Shown: in pieces, positions 42,551 to 51,526 of the stretch | How positions within the stretch are numbered: the first letter of the stretch is position 1 | Layout: each line of letters starts with the position of its first letter | Assembly: GCA_002426195.1 (NCBI GenBank) | Contig: DIOT01000047.1 | Span: 290,303 to 354,302 of the forward strand | DNA from: Bacteroidales bacterium UBA5507 | GTDB taxonomy: Bacteria; Bacteroidota; Bacteroidia; Bacteroidales; Lentimicrobiaceae | DNA: 64,000 nt | Reading direction: 5' to 3' | Notes under the pieces: model-generated | Told to the model about the DNA's origin: nothing | The model's input: only the letters and a program-made list of their open reading frames with translations | Database searches by the model: none | Made by a program: the position numbers and the translations under genes

Positions 42551-44155
42551 ATGGAAAACAAGCATCTTCCCAATTACTTAGAATACCAAGGCAAATACAA
42601 AGGGCTGATGGGGTGGTTGACTACCACTGATCACAAAAGGATAGGTCTCTTGTATTTTTATTCCATGTTCTCATTTTTCCTTGTAGGAGCAACTTTGGGT
42701 ATCCTCATGAGGCTGGAACTTATTGCGCCCGGAAAACAGCTTATGGAAGCGCAAACTTATAATGCACTTTTCACACTGCACGGTTTAACTATGATTTTCC
42801 TTTTTGTTATCCCGGGCGTTGCAGCAGTATTCGGCAATTTCTTTTTACCAATAATGCTTGGTGCAAAAGATGTAGCCTTCCCTAAATTAAATCTGCTCAG
42901 CTGGTATCTTTACATTTTAGGGGCATTAATTGTTCTAAGTTCACAGTTTATGGGTGATGGACCTCCTGATACTGGATGGACTTTTTATGCACCATATAGC
43001 CTTAAAACTCAAACCAATGTTGTAGCTGCAGTCTTTGGAGCGTTTGTGCTTGGATTCAGTTCAATTCTTACCGGATTGAACTTTATAACTACCATGCACA
43101 GACTTCGCGCTCCCGGAATGGGATGGAAAAGAATGCCGATATTCGCATGGACTTTATATGCAACAGGTTGGATACAAATCCTTGCAACTCCAATTGTTGG
43201 TATAACTCTTTTGATGATTGCAGCTGAACGCCTTCTGGGTATTGGCTTCTTTGATCCAGCAATAGGTGGAGATCCCATCTTATATCAGCATCTATTCTGG
43301 ACATATTCCCACCCTGCCGTCTATATTATGATCTTGCCGGCAATGGGGGTAATCTCAGAAATTATACCTACATTTTCACGTAAACCAATCTTCGGGTACA
43401 CTGCATTAATTATTTCTTCAATGGCGATAGCATTTGTCGGCTATTTTGTATGGGGACACCATATGTTTACGTCTGGAATGAGTGACAGTTCCCGATGGAT
43501 ATTCTCATTCTTGTCGTTCATTGTGGCAATTCCATCTGCAGTAAAGGTCTTCAATTGGACAGCAACACTTTACAAAGGATCAATACGACTGCAAACACCT
43601 TTTTGGTGGGCAATGGGTTTTATATTCGTATTTATGATAGGAGGTTTTTCAGGATTGGTTATTGGATCATTGGCTACTGACATCCATGTACATGATACTT
43701 ATTTTGTTGTTGCACATTTTCATTATATTGTTTTTGGGGGTACCGGTTTTGCTTTCTTTGCAGCAATGCACTACTGGTGGCCAAAGATATATGGCCGTAT
43801 GTATAACACGAAAATTGCAAACGTTGGATTGGCAATTTTCTTCTCAGGATTCAATATTTTATACTTTCCGATGTTCATTTTAGGATTACGGGGAATGCCA
43901 CGAAGATATTACGATTACCTTCCTCAATTTACTGATGGAAATGTCATCTCTACCATTGGATCATGGATTATGATCACTGGATTGTTAATTTTAATTGTCA
44001 ACCTTGCGAAAGCAAAAAAAATGACGGGTAAAGCAGTCGATGACCCATGGGATGGATCCACTCTGGAATGGAAGATACAATCACCCCCTACCCTGGAGAA
44101 CTTCGAAGAAATACCGGTTATAACCGGGGGACCATATGAATACAAAGACCGGTAA
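42551..44155 (+). CDS. Cytochrome c oxidase subunit I (A2 type)
   Basis: The 534-residue protein has twelve spans and the core metal ligands: His in LFTLHGLTMIF, the cross-linked His-Tyr pair in YSHPAVY (about residues 250-256), His-His in VWGHHMF, and the heme a/a3 histidines in VAHFHYIVFG. The YSHP version (not GHPEV) marks the A2 subtype, in which the Glu at the end of the D-channel is replaced by a Tyr-Ser pair, as in Rhodothermus marinus caa3. It reduces oxygen and pumps protons. It overlaps subunit III by 20 nt. Confidence 0.96.
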   Translation: MENKHLPNYLEYQGKYKGLMGWLTTTDHKRIGLLYFYSMFSFFLVGATLGILMRLELIAPGKQLMEAQTYNALFTLHGLTMIFLFVIPGVAAVFGNFFLPIMLGAKDVAFPKLNLLSWYLYILGALIVLSSQFMGDGPPDTGWTFYAPYSLKTQTNVVAAVFGAFVLGFSSILTGLNFITTMHRLRAPGMGWKRMPIFAWTLYATGWIQILATPIVGITLLMIAAERLLGIGFFDPAIGGDPILYQHLFWTYSHPAVYIMILPAMGVISEIIPTFSRKPIFGYTALIISSMAIAFVGYFVWGHHMFTSGMSDSSRWIFSFLSFIVAIPSAVKVFNWTATLYKGSIRLQTPFWWAMGFIFVFMIGGFSGLVIGSLATDIHVHDTYFVVAHFHYIVFGGTGFAFFAAMHYWWPKIYGRMYNTKIANVGLAIFFSGFNILYFPMFILGLRGMPRRYYDYLPQFTDGNVISTIGSWIMITGLLILIVNLAKAKKMTGKAVDDPWDGSTLEWKIQSPPTLENFEEIPVITGGPYEYKDR

Positions 44156-44786
44156 TATGGAAAATGTTATACAAACCCATCCGGCTCACCCAGATATACA
44201 TAGAGACGACACTGCTTCAAAACTAGGCATGTGGTTGTTCATATTTAGCGAGCTATTACTTTTTGGAGGACTTTTTATTGTATACTCGGTTTACCGCTAC
44301 ATGAATCACGTTGCATTTGATTTGGCGCACAGGGAACTGAGTGTTACTGTGGGTTTAATAAATACAATTATTCTGCTCATAAGCAGTGCAACAGTGGCCA
44401 TGTCGATTACTGCAATTCAGAAGAACGACAAAAAAGCATCGTTGATCTTTCTGTCCGCAACAATACTTCTGGCAGTAATATTCCTCATCAATAAGTATTT
44501 TGAATGGGGTAGTAAATTTGAACATGGAATGTATCCGGGATCAGACCTCATGGGTATGCTCAGCAATGGCGATATGCTGTTTTTTAGCCTGTATTTCTTC
44601 ATGACGGGGCTGCATGCAGTCCATATACTGATAGGATTAGGATTACTATCTGCATCCTTAATCAAAATAAGAAAAAACAAAATCAGAAGCGATAAGTACT
44701 CTTTACTGGAGAACAGTGGATTGTACTGGCATCTGGTTGACCTTATCTGGATTTTCCTTTTCCCACTGTTTTACCTTATTCACTAG
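44136..44786 (+). CDS. Cytochrome c oxidase subunit III
   Basis: The 216-residue protein has five spans and the subunit III features KLGMWLFIFSELLLFGGLF (with the conserved Glu), FMTGLHAVHILIGLGLL and YWHLVDLIWIFLFPLFYL. The frame opens at 44136, overlapping subunit I by 20 nt; a second ATG at 44157 (MENVIQTHP) just after the subunit I stop is an equally good start. The five-span form is common in caa3 and bo3 oxidases. Confidence 0.94.
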   Translation: MNTKTGNMENVIQTHPAHPDIHRDDTASKLGMWLFIFSELLLFGGLFIVYSVYRYMNHVAFDLAHRELSVTVGLINTIILLISSATVAMSITAIQKNDKKASLIFLSATILLAVIFLINKYFEWGSKFEHGMYPGSDLMGMLSNGDMLFFSLYFFMTGLHAVHILIGLGLLSASLIKIRKNKIRSDKYSLLENSGLYWHLVDLIWIFLFPLFYLIH

Positions 44787-44797
44787 AACAAAGAAAG

Positions 44798-45085
44798 ATG
44801 AGTAAAGAGCCCAATCACATTTCAGGATATAAAGATCACCTAATGATTTTAGGAGTTTTAATTCTGCTTACCATTATAACTGTTGCAATAACTCAGGTCG
44901 AATTGACTGCCCTTAATACTGCCGCTGCGCTATTTATTGCAGCATTAAAGGCAACTCTGGTACTTCTTTATTTTATGCACTTAAAATTCGATCAGAAAGT
45001 TTTTCTTATAATGACAGTTCTTGTCTTAATTCTAATTGCCGCAGTTATTGGAATTACAGTAATTGATTATATTGATAGATATTAA
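44798..45085 (+). CDS. Cytochrome c oxidase subunit IV (caa3/CyoD-type)
   Basis: The 95-residue protein has three spans (about 15-33, 40-62 and 70-90) and the family stretch AALFIAALKATLVLLYFMHLKFD. Subunit IV helps assemble the CuB site in related oxidases. It lies 11 nt after subunit III and 5 nt before subunit II. Confidence 0.92.
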   Translation: MSKEPNHISGYKDHLMILGVLILLTIITVAITQVELTALNTAAALFIAALKATLVLLYFMHLKFDQKVFLIMTVLVLILIAAVIGITVIDYIDRY

Positions 45086-45090
45086 TAACT

Positions 45091-46026
45091 ATGTACTCAG
45101 GAGCATCAAATTTAGTAACAACTACCGACAACGCGTTCTTTCTTATAATTGGTATATCGGTAATTTTCTTAGTTGGGATCAGCGCAACTATAATCTGGTT
45201 TTTAATAAGATATAATAAGAAGAAACATCCTGTAGCTGAACAAATACACGGTAGCAACACTTTAGAGGTTGTATGGACTGTTATTCCATTAATTTTGGTT
45301 ATGATCATGTTCTTCTATGGATGGGCTGGTTATGCCCCTGCAAGGAAAGCACCAAAAGATGCAATGCGCATTATAGCATCTGCACGAATGTGGTCATGGT
45401 CATTCGAATACGAAAATGGTGTAAAGACTGACACATTGTACGTTCCAATGAATCAACCGGTATTACTCGATCTACTTTCGGTTGATGTTGTGCATAGTCT
45501 TTATATTCCAGCGTTCAGGGTCAAGGAAGATATGGTACCGGGTAGGACTAACCGAATGTGGTTCATACCCCAGAAAGTCGGCAACTATGAATTATTTTGC
45601 GCAGAATATTGTGGTCTGTCTCACTCATATATGTTCACCGAAGTGAAAGTACTGGAACCGGGTGAATTTGATAAATGGTTAACTTCACAAGCAGACACAA
45701 CAAGAATAATAGCAGCGGAAAGTAATCCAGGAGCAGCAGGAAGACGTCTGATTGAAGTCAATGGATGCTTTGCCTGCCATTCATCAGATGGGTCAAAACT
45801 GGTAGGACCATCATTCAAAGGTCTCTATGAACATGAACAGAAAGTAATGACCAATGGGGAGCTAAGAAGCGTTATTGCTAACGATGATTACATTACAAAA
45901 TCTATCTACGAACCAGATGCCGAGATTGTTGAGGGCTATCGTAAAGGGCAAATGATTTCCTATAAAAATCAACTCACTGATCAGGATGTTCAACAGATTA
46001 TTGAATACTTAAAAACGATTAAATAG
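45091..46026 (+). CDS. Cytochrome c oxidase subunit II with fused cytochrome c (caa3 type)
   Basis: The 311-residue protein has two spans (about 12-35 and 62-82). A cupredoxin domain follows with His in VDVVHSLYIPAFRVKEDMVPGR and the CuA ligands in CAEYCGLSHSYM near residue 170. A C-terminal cytochrome c domain then has CFACH at about residue 227 and a Met ligand candidate in YRKGQM. The fused heme defines a caa3 oxidase, which can take electrons straight from ACIII. The gene order I-III-IV-II is unusual for textbook cox operons but fits ACIII-linked clusters. Confidence 0.95.
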   Translation: MYSGASNLVTTTDNAFFLIIGISVIFLVGISATIIWFLIRYNKKKHPVAEQIHGSNTLEVVWTVIPLILVMIMFFYGWAGYAPARKAPKDAMRIIASARMWSWSFEYENGVKTDTLYVPMNQPVLLDLLSVDVVHSLYIPAFRVKEDMVPGRTNRMWFIPQKVGNYELFCAEYCGLSHSYMFTEVKVLEPGEFDKWLTSQADTTRIIAAESNPGAAGRRLIEVNGCFACHSSDGSKLVGPSFKGLYEHEQKVMTNGELRSVIANDDYITKSIYEPDAEIVEGYRKGQMISYKNQLTDQDVQQIIEYLKTIK

Positions 46027-46037
46027 TCTGCGGCATA

Positions 46038-46901
46038 ATGGTCAACAAGACTGCGTTTAAGAATTTTCTGATCCTCGGCAAAGCTAGTATCTCATCAAGT
46101 GTAGCATTAACCACTGCTACTGGTTATATACTTAGTCAAAGGGATATAAACTTACCAGTTATATTTCCAGTGATTGGAGTATATTTATTGGCAATGTCAG
46201 CTTCTATAATCAATCAAATTATTGAAATGAGGGCTGACAGCCTTATGTCACGCACTCAGGTAAGGCCCTTAGTTAACAAATCAGTATCAGTTACTAATGC
46301 TTCAATCATTTCATCAATTTTAGGTTTATCAGGATTTACCATACTTTTAATATTCAATGGTCTAATCCCGGCGTTATTGGGGCTCTTTACACTAGTTTGG
46401 TATAATGCCGTGTATACTCCATTAAAATATCACACAGCATTTGCTGCGTTTCCCGGAGGATTAACAGGGGCTATTCCCCCTGTGATTGGCTGGGTAGCAG
46501 GTGGAGGAGAGATTTTACATCCTTGTGCTATTGCATTAGCAACATTCTTATTCATTGGACAAATACCTCATTTTTGGCTCATCCTACTAAAATTTGGTGA
46601 AGAGTATCACATTGCAGGAATCAAAACCATCACTCAAACATTCTCAACAATACAAATAAAACGACTAATACTGGTATGGATTTTAGCAACTGCATTGGCT
46701 GGAATTCTTTTAGCGTTTTTCCTGTTTATAAACCATTTATCCATTTTCTATATAATTCATCTGCTTTCCTTAAGCCTGGTTTTATACTTTATATTATGGT
46801 TCATTAAATCTCATAATCGGGTTTTTAAATCAGCTTTCCTCCTCATAAATCTATATTATCTATTGGTAATGTTACTACTTATTATAGATGTTGTTATATA
46901 A
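46038..46901 (+). CDS. ctaB: Protoheme IX farnesyltransferase (heme O synthase)
   Basis: The 287-residue UbiA-family protein has eight to nine spans. The first prenyl-diphosphate motif is NQIIEMRADSLMSRTQVRPL (NxxxExxxD form), and LVWYNAVYTPLKYHTAFAAFPGG is the heme O synthase signature loop. The second Asp-rich motif is weak, replaced by LLKFGEEYHIAGIKT. It farnesylates heme B to heme O for the oxidase. No heme A synthase (ctaA) gene is in the window. It is the last gene of the operon, 11 nt after subunit II. Confidence 0.92.
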   Translation: MVNKTAFKNFLILGKASISSSVALTTATGYILSQRDINLPVIFPVIGVYLLAMSASIINQIIEMRADSLMSRTQVRPLVNKSVSVTNASIISSILGLSGFTILLIFNGLIPALLGLFTLVWYNAVYTPLKYHTAFAAFPGGLTGAIPPVIGWVAGGGEILHPCAIALATFLFIGQIPHFWLILLKFGEEYHIAGIKTITQTFSTIQIKRLILVWILATALAGILLAFFLFINHLSIFYIIHLLSLSLVLYFILWFIKSHNRVFKSAFLLINLYYLLVMLLLIIDVVI

Positions 46902-46943
46902 TCTCTTTTCAAATGCGCTGGATAATAATGAATTAAATTTCAA

Positions 46944-46970
46944 TTAAACCAAGTATCAGAATTGGTTTAA
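46944..46970. repeat. 9-bp inverted repeat upstream of the 47025 gene
   Basis: TTAAACCAA (46944-46952) and TTGGTTTAA (46962-46970) are perfect complements 9 nt apart. They end 3 nt before the -7 element at 46974. No T-tract follows, so an operator is more likely than a terminator. Confidence 0.55.
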
Positions 46971-46973
46971 GGG

Positions 46974-46981
46974 TAATTTTG
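46974..46981 (+). promoter_or_regulatory. Probable -7 element of the 47025 T9SS gene
   Basis: TAATTTTG is an exact TAnnTTTG match, 43 nt before the ATG. No TTG at the right distance; the inverted repeat lies in its place. Confidence 0.45.
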
Positions 46982-47024
46982 TAATTCATATTGATAAAAC
47001 CAGAGAAACCACAACCAATCATTA

Positions 47025-48803
47025 ATGAAATTCAATTTTTTTGTTATCCTGTTGGTTTTTATACTTACGGTTCAAGAAGCTATCTGTGAAAATAAGTACA
47101 AGATTAAATACTCAAAATCTGTCCCTGACACAGTTAATTTCTTTATGAATCCAGGATTTGAAGACTGGACAGAAGGTCAACCCGATTATTGGAATCAAGT
47201 AGCTGATACCATTGGTGTAATAAATAACAATGTTACAACAATCATGGAATCAGTACTGAAAACTGAAGGATCTTATAGTGCTATAGTAAGTTCCATTCAA
47301 CCTTTTGGCGGAATTTGCCAGCCAATTAACGAGAATATGCCTACTTCGTGGAATATTTATCCCTTATCAGGAAGAGCGGCCCTTCATCTTGCCAAAGAGA
47401 ATGGTACAAGCTCATCTTTCAATATTCATGAATTAGTACAGGAAGACTTCGAACTAACAGATTTAGAAGTATACTCATCAGCAATAAGGAATGCACATGC
47501 ATTGAGAATTGACAACGGTGATTACATAGAGATATTCTCTGCTTCCGCTTCATGTGAAGCTACATACCATGGTGCATTATATTTTAAACGAAATGGTTGT
47601 GATCCTCAGGTATTTTTAAGCTATCCGGGGCATAAAACATGGGCATGGCCCGGGGCAATAGATTTGGGAAATAAATATGTTTTTGTCTCAATGAGGTATG
47701 ATAGTACCGGCAAACAGAAGCTTTTTGCAACTGATATTTCGAGAGATTTCTGCTTCGCGACAAACGACAGGTTGATCTTTGAAATAGACAGTACAAATGT
47801 TCAGTGCTATAATATGCTACGACTTAAAAATAATCAGATATTACTACCGATTGTTTATGCTAAGTCAAAACAAGCCGGTTCTGGTCCATGGTATCTGGAT
47901 ATTTTGACTACTTATGACTTTGAAACGATTAATCGTTTAAATCAGCCTGTTACCTACCCTACCAAAGGACTAATGGAAGCGCATCCTGTGCTGCTTTCCG
48001 ACAATAATGTTGCAATTCTCTGCCGAACCAACCGAAAGTATCTTGCAAAATCAATTTACGATCCTGTAAATCAAATCCTGCATCCTGCTGAAGCTACTGA
48101 AATTGTTCAACCTGAAGCCGGCAGTTTTGCAAAAAACCTTAGTGACAAATCCATTCTACTATCATGGCTTTCAAGTACACGTTTAAGGAAAGTCTTAGTT
48201 ATGGCTATATCTAATGATGATATGACTTCATGGAATAGTTACCATGTAATCATGACAAGTGCAGCTATGGGACATGACATGTCAACCTCTATTCCTTACA
48301 TCCACCAACCTTACATTTATGAAGATACCGATGGTTCAATTACATGTTATTTTGAAGAGGTAAGATCCGCAACTGATATTAATCTTTACAAAACTAAATC
48401 TGATTATTTCAGGACTATCAATGTTGCTAATAATTTAAATGAATGGCAGGAGATTACACTTGACTGGCCATATTCTGCATCCTCAATTCAATTACTAAAC
48501 ACTTTTAGCTCTAATGGCCTCGCATGCTTTGACCAACCTTGTCTAACTGATGTGGTAACACTTCCTGTTAAAACAAATGTATATCCTAATCCTGTTGTTG
48601 ATGTGTTGCATATTTCAACTGATTATCCTGTAACTGAAATCGCTCTGACCGACTTAAATGGAAGAGTTATTAAAAGAATAGAAGTTGACAAGTTTACTAG
48701 TGGAAATAGCATCCCAATGGAGGACCTTGCACCCGGAATGTATATCGTAAAATTAACACAAGGTGAAGTTTTAGATATTATTAAAGTCATTAAGACACGA
48801 TAA
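47025..48803 (+). CDS. T9SS-exported protein with sialidase-like propeller
   Basis: The 592-residue protein has a signal peptide (to about residue 21). A short N-terminal region with FFMNPGFEDWTEGQPDYW resembles a carbohydrate-binding beta-sandwich opening. A long region (about 115-480) has the pattern of a sialidase-type propeller (YVFVSMRYDSTGKQKLF, HPVLLSDNNVAILCRTNRK, FAKNLSDKSILLSWLSS). From about 510 it has a type A Por sorting domain (NVYPNPVVDVLHISTDYPV, then LAPGMYIVKLTQGE). No clear arginine triad of true sialidases was traced, so the activity is open. Own promoter and terminator; not part of the cox operon. Confidence 0.82.
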   Translation: MKFNFFVILLVFILTVQEAICENKYKIKYSKSVPDTVNFFMNPGFEDWTEGQPDYWNQVADTIGVINNNVTTIMESVLKTEGSYSAIVSSIQPFGGICQPINENMPTSWNIYPLSGRAALHLAKENGTSSSFNIHELVQEDFELTDLEVYSSAIRNAHALRIDNGDYIEIFSASASCEATYHGALYFKRNGCDPQVFLSYPGHKTWAWPGAIDLGNKYVFVSMRYDSTGKQKLFATDISRDFCFATNDRLIFEIDSTNVQCYNMLRLKNNQILLPIVYAKSKQAGSGPWYLDILTTYDFETINRLNQPVTYPTKGLMEAHPVLLSDNNVAILCRTNRKYLAKSIYDPVNQILHPAEATEIVQPEAGSFAKNLSDKSILLSWLSSTRLRKVLVMAISNDDMTSWNSYHVIMTSAAMGHDMSTSIPYIHQPYIYEDTDGSITCYFEEVRSATDINLYKTKSDYFRTINVANNLNEWQEITLDWPYSASSIQLLNTFSSNGLACFDQPCLTDVVTLPVKTNVYPNPVVDVLHISTDYPVTEIALTDLNGRVIKRIEVDKFTSGNSIPMEDLAPGMYIVKLTQGEVLDIIKVIKTR

Positions 48804-48839
48804 ATCTTAATTCAGAGTGATATATTATCTGAAATAAAA

Positions 48840-48862
48840 AAAGGAGCCGAAGCTCCTTTCTT
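48840..48862 (+). terminator. Bidirectional terminator with CGAA loop
   Basis: AAAGGAGC (48840-48847) pairs with GCTCCTTT (48852-48859) around CGAA, followed by CTTT on the plus side and by T on the minus side. It serves both convergent genes. Confidence 0.88.
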
Positions 48863-48895
48863 TAATAATACAACCCCCCGGCCATATTAGTATTT

Positions 48896-49453
48896 TCACT
48901 TGGTTGTGTATACAATTGCAAGCAATTCACCGGATTTGCCTGGTTTTACACCTACATTACTAACAATTTCATTATTTTTTTCAAGGTTACCCATAACAGT
49001 TACCTTAATGTTTCCGCAATTACAATCGGCAATTTCCATAGCAGAATCATTTGACTCCCAAACCGCGTAATTTTCAGAAGTAAATCCTAGAAAATTGTAT
49101 ACGTTTCTCCGTCTTAATGCTAAAGTGTTAAAGTAATCAACTGCATATTTAATCTTTTCCTGAGTAGAAACAGTTGTATACTTAACATTAATTCCTTGCT
49201 CATTAAAATCATAAACATGAGCAACGTTATCTTTGTTTTTATCTTTTGAATTCTCACAATAATAAACAAGACGACCAGGAACTGATTGCTTAACCCAATA
49301 TTCGGTTGTACTTACATTATTATATTTAGCGTACTCCATAATTATCAGAGTACTATCAAGACCTAACATAAGCCCGGGAGACTTTAATTTCTCCTGTGCA
49401 TTTACCTGTGTAATTGCTAAAATGAGTAGAAATACTATAAATGGCTTTTTCAT
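48896..49453 (-). CDS. Small exported protein, unknown
   Basis: The frame opens at 49489, but that codon lies between the -33 and -7 boxes of a near-perfect promoter. The ATG at 49453 (MKKPFIVFLLILAITQVNAQ) therefore is the start, giving 185 residues with a signal peptide. The mature part is mostly beta-strands with polar turns. One CNCGN pair near residue 145 could form a disulfide or bind a metal. No family recognised. It converges on the T9SS gene at 47025 through a shared terminator. Confidence 0.78.
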   Translation of the reverse strand: MKKPFIVFLLILAITQVNAQEKLKSPGLMLGLDSTLIIMEYAKYNNVSTTEYWVKQSVPGRLVYYCENSKDKNKDNVAHVYDFNEQGINVKYTTVSTQEKIKYAVDYFNTLALRRRNVYNFLGFTSENYAVWESNDSAMEIADCNCGNIKVTVMGNLEKNNEIVSNVGVKPGKSGELLAIVYTTK

Positions 49454-49475
49454 GGGGGGTTTGAATTGATAGTAG

Positions 49476-49506
49476 CAAAAATAGACCAATCAACACCCTC
49501 AAACAA
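49476..49506 (-). promoter_or_regulatory. Near-perfect Bacteroidetes promoter
   Basis: On the minus strand: TTG (49506-49504), a 20-nt spacer, TATTTTTG (49483-49476) and then C. The start of transcription falls near 49470, about 17 nt before the ATG at 49453. Confidence 0.75.
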
Positions 49507-49623
49507 TTCGTTAAATTACTTATTTTTGCAAGAGAAAGTGTCTGAAAAATAAGTATTTATACGTATTTTACACTATCAAAGTTTTGTTATAGTGAACGCA
49601 TACTTTTGTTGCTGATTCTTGCC

Positions 49624-51096
49624 TTACTTAGGTGTAATTTGTAAACAAGCATGTATTGATTTTAGATCCCGCAAACTATTAGTCATTACCAATAAATTAT
49701 CACCCGGTTTTATTATTGTGTTACCATTGGGGGTGATATATTGCTTATTTCTTTCAATCATTACAATTAAAGCATTTCTTGGAAATCCCAACTCCACAAT
49801 TCTCTTATTTGCCTGTGGACAGTCTGCGGGAATTGATACTTCCACTAACTCATTCTTAAATCCCTCAGTCATTTCAAGCTCCAACGGATAACGTCGTGCA
49901 GCTTCTACCCTTTTATCCAGCCTAAGCCATTTTGCTATAGTCATGAGTGTAGTACCCTGAAGCGCAACAGATGTAATAACAACAAAGAAAATGATGTTAA
50001 AAATAAGCATTGAAGATTCAAGTCCCGCTGTTACAGGTATGGTTGCAAATATAATCGGCACAGCCCCTCTTAATCCTACCCACGAAATGAATAGTTTCTC
50101 CCGGAACTTCATTCTAAATGGAATCAAACTCACAAAAACCCCAACAGGTCTTGCAACAAATATTAATACCAATGAGACAAGCATTCCAATTCCTATGACT
50201 GGGACAACTTCTCTTGGATTAACCAGGAATCCTAAAGCAATGAACATCACAATCTGCATCAGCCATGCTTGCCCGTCATAAAACTTTGTGAGACTTCTCT
50301 TGTGAATAAAGCTACTATTCCCCAGTATAACGCCTACAACATATACAGTAAGAAATCCGTTACCAAATGAATAAGCACTAAATGCAAAGGAAAACAAAAC
50401 CACTGCCATTATTAACACAGGATATAGACCGTCATAATCAAGTTTTATTTTATTGATTATCCATACTGCAATCTTTCCAAAGATGTAACCATATCCAAAA
50501 CCCAGTGACATTTGTATAACGAATTGCAGCGCAATTTGCCATACACCGATAGTTTCGTTTAATGCCAGCTGAACAAATGAAATAGTTAAGAAGTAAGCCA
50601 TTGGATCATTACTTCCTGACTCCAGTTCAAGAAGTGGTCTAAGTCTGCCCCTTAATCCGATACCCTTTGATCGTAATATTGAAAAGACAGCTGCAGCATC
50701 TGTTGAAGATATTATTGAGCCTAGCAGTAAGCCTTCAATTAATGAAAAATCAGTAAACTTCCAAACAAACAGGCCTGTGACGCCTGCCGTTAGAAACACA
50801 CCTAATGATGCCAGTGAAACACCTTTCCACATCACGGGAGCAACACTTTCCATCTTTGTATCCAATCCTCCGGAGAACAAAATGAAAATCAATGCAACCG
50901 TTCCAATCTTCATTATAGCTTCGAAATCACTGAAAGGAATTCCTAAAATACCATCGACTCCAACCAGCATACCAATAACTAAGAAGATAATAAGTGATGG
51001 TACTCCTAATCGACCGCTGGTTTTACTTGCCAGGATACTAAGGAATAAAAGAATGGATGTAAGTAGTATTAGGTTCTCGATTGTGAAATCCTGCAT
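49624..51096 (-). CDS. Potassium/proton antiporter of the NhaP2/CvrA type
   Basis: The frame opens at a TTG (51099) directly followed by the ATG at 51096, which is taken as start (490 residues). About twelve spans of the CPA1 fold are seen, with FILFSGGLDTKMESVAPV, GSIISSTDAAAVFSIL (the ion-site Asp) and ELESGSNDPMAYFL (the second Asp). A C-terminal RCK_C (TrkA-C) domain follows (ELVEVSIPADCPQANKRIVELGFP, then IKPGDNLLVMTN), typical of NhaP2. It exchanges K+ or Na+ for H+ at the inner membrane, gated by ligand or nucleotide binding. Confidence 0.93.
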   Translation of the reverse strand: MQDFTIENLILLTSILLFLSILASKTSGRLGVPSLIIFLVIGMLVGVDGILGIPFSDFEAIMKIGTVALIFILFSGGLDTKMESVAPVMWKGVSLASLGVFLTAGVTGLFVWKFTDFSLIEGLLLGSIISSTDAAAVFSILRSKGIGLRGRLRPLLELESGSNDPMAYFLTISFVQLALNETIGVWQIALQFVIQMSLGFGYGYIFGKIAVWIINKIKLDYDGLYPVLIMAVVLFSFAFSAYSFGNGFLTVYVVGVILGNSSFIHKRSLTKFYDGQAWLMQIVMFIALGFLVNPREVVPVIGIGMLVSLVLIFVARPVGVFVSLIPFRMKFREKLFISWVGLRGAVPIIFATIPVTAGLESSMLIFNIIFFVVITSVALQGTTLMTIAKWLRLDKRVEAARRYPLELEMTEGFKNELVEVSIPADCPQANKRIVELGFPRNALIVMIERNKQYITPNGNTIIKPGDNLLVMTNSLRDLKSIHACLQITPK

Positions 51097-51194
51097 CAAC
51101 TTATAAACTATTTTGTAACAAGAAAGTTACTAAAGTTTGAGTAAAACTATTAACTTAGCCCTAAATAGCTAATTATAACGTAAATATAACAACA

Positions 51195-51515
51195 ATGAAA
51201 AATATTCTCCTACTATGTGCCTTATCTGTGGCAGTTTTTGCTTGCAAAGGCACGAACACTAAACCAGAATCCGAATCCGAAGAAGTTGCCATTAACACTG
51301 CTGCAGTGAAGACTATTCACCTGAATGTATCAGGTATGACATGTGAGGGCTGCGAAAATACCATTGAAACCTCACTTGCTAAACTGGATGGTGTAGTAAC
51401 AGTAGAAGCCCTCCATAAAGAAGGAGTAGCAAACATTTCATACGACACAACAAAAGTAAATGTTGAGGTACTTAGTCAAACAATCAACAGCTTGGGGTAT
51501 AAAGCAGTTAATTAA
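51195..51515 (+). CDS. Lipoprotein with heavy-metal-associated (HMA) domain
   Basis: The 106-residue protein has a lipoprotein signal (ILLLCALSVAVFACKG, Cys17) and a Glu/Ser-rich linker. An HMA domain covers about 41-106, with the metal motif GMTCEGCE and ending SLGYKAVN. The two Cys usually bind Cu(I) or other soft metals. Most HMA proteins are cytoplasmic; here it is exported and lipid-anchored, so copper delivery or scavenging in the periplasm is inferred. No partner ATPase gene is in the window; oxidase genes needing copper are nearby. Confidence 0.92.
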   Translation: MKNILLLCALSVAVFACKGTNTKPESESEEVAINTAAVKTIHLNVSGMTCEGCENTIETSLAKLDGVVTVEALHKEGVANISYDTTKVNVEVLSQTINSLGYKAVN

Positions 51516-51526
51516 GCTACTATTGT

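Noticed and set aside
49521..49528. TATTTTTG on the plus strand as a promoter
   Set aside because: No plus-strand gene lies downstream and there is no -33 box; likely chance in AT-rich DNA.
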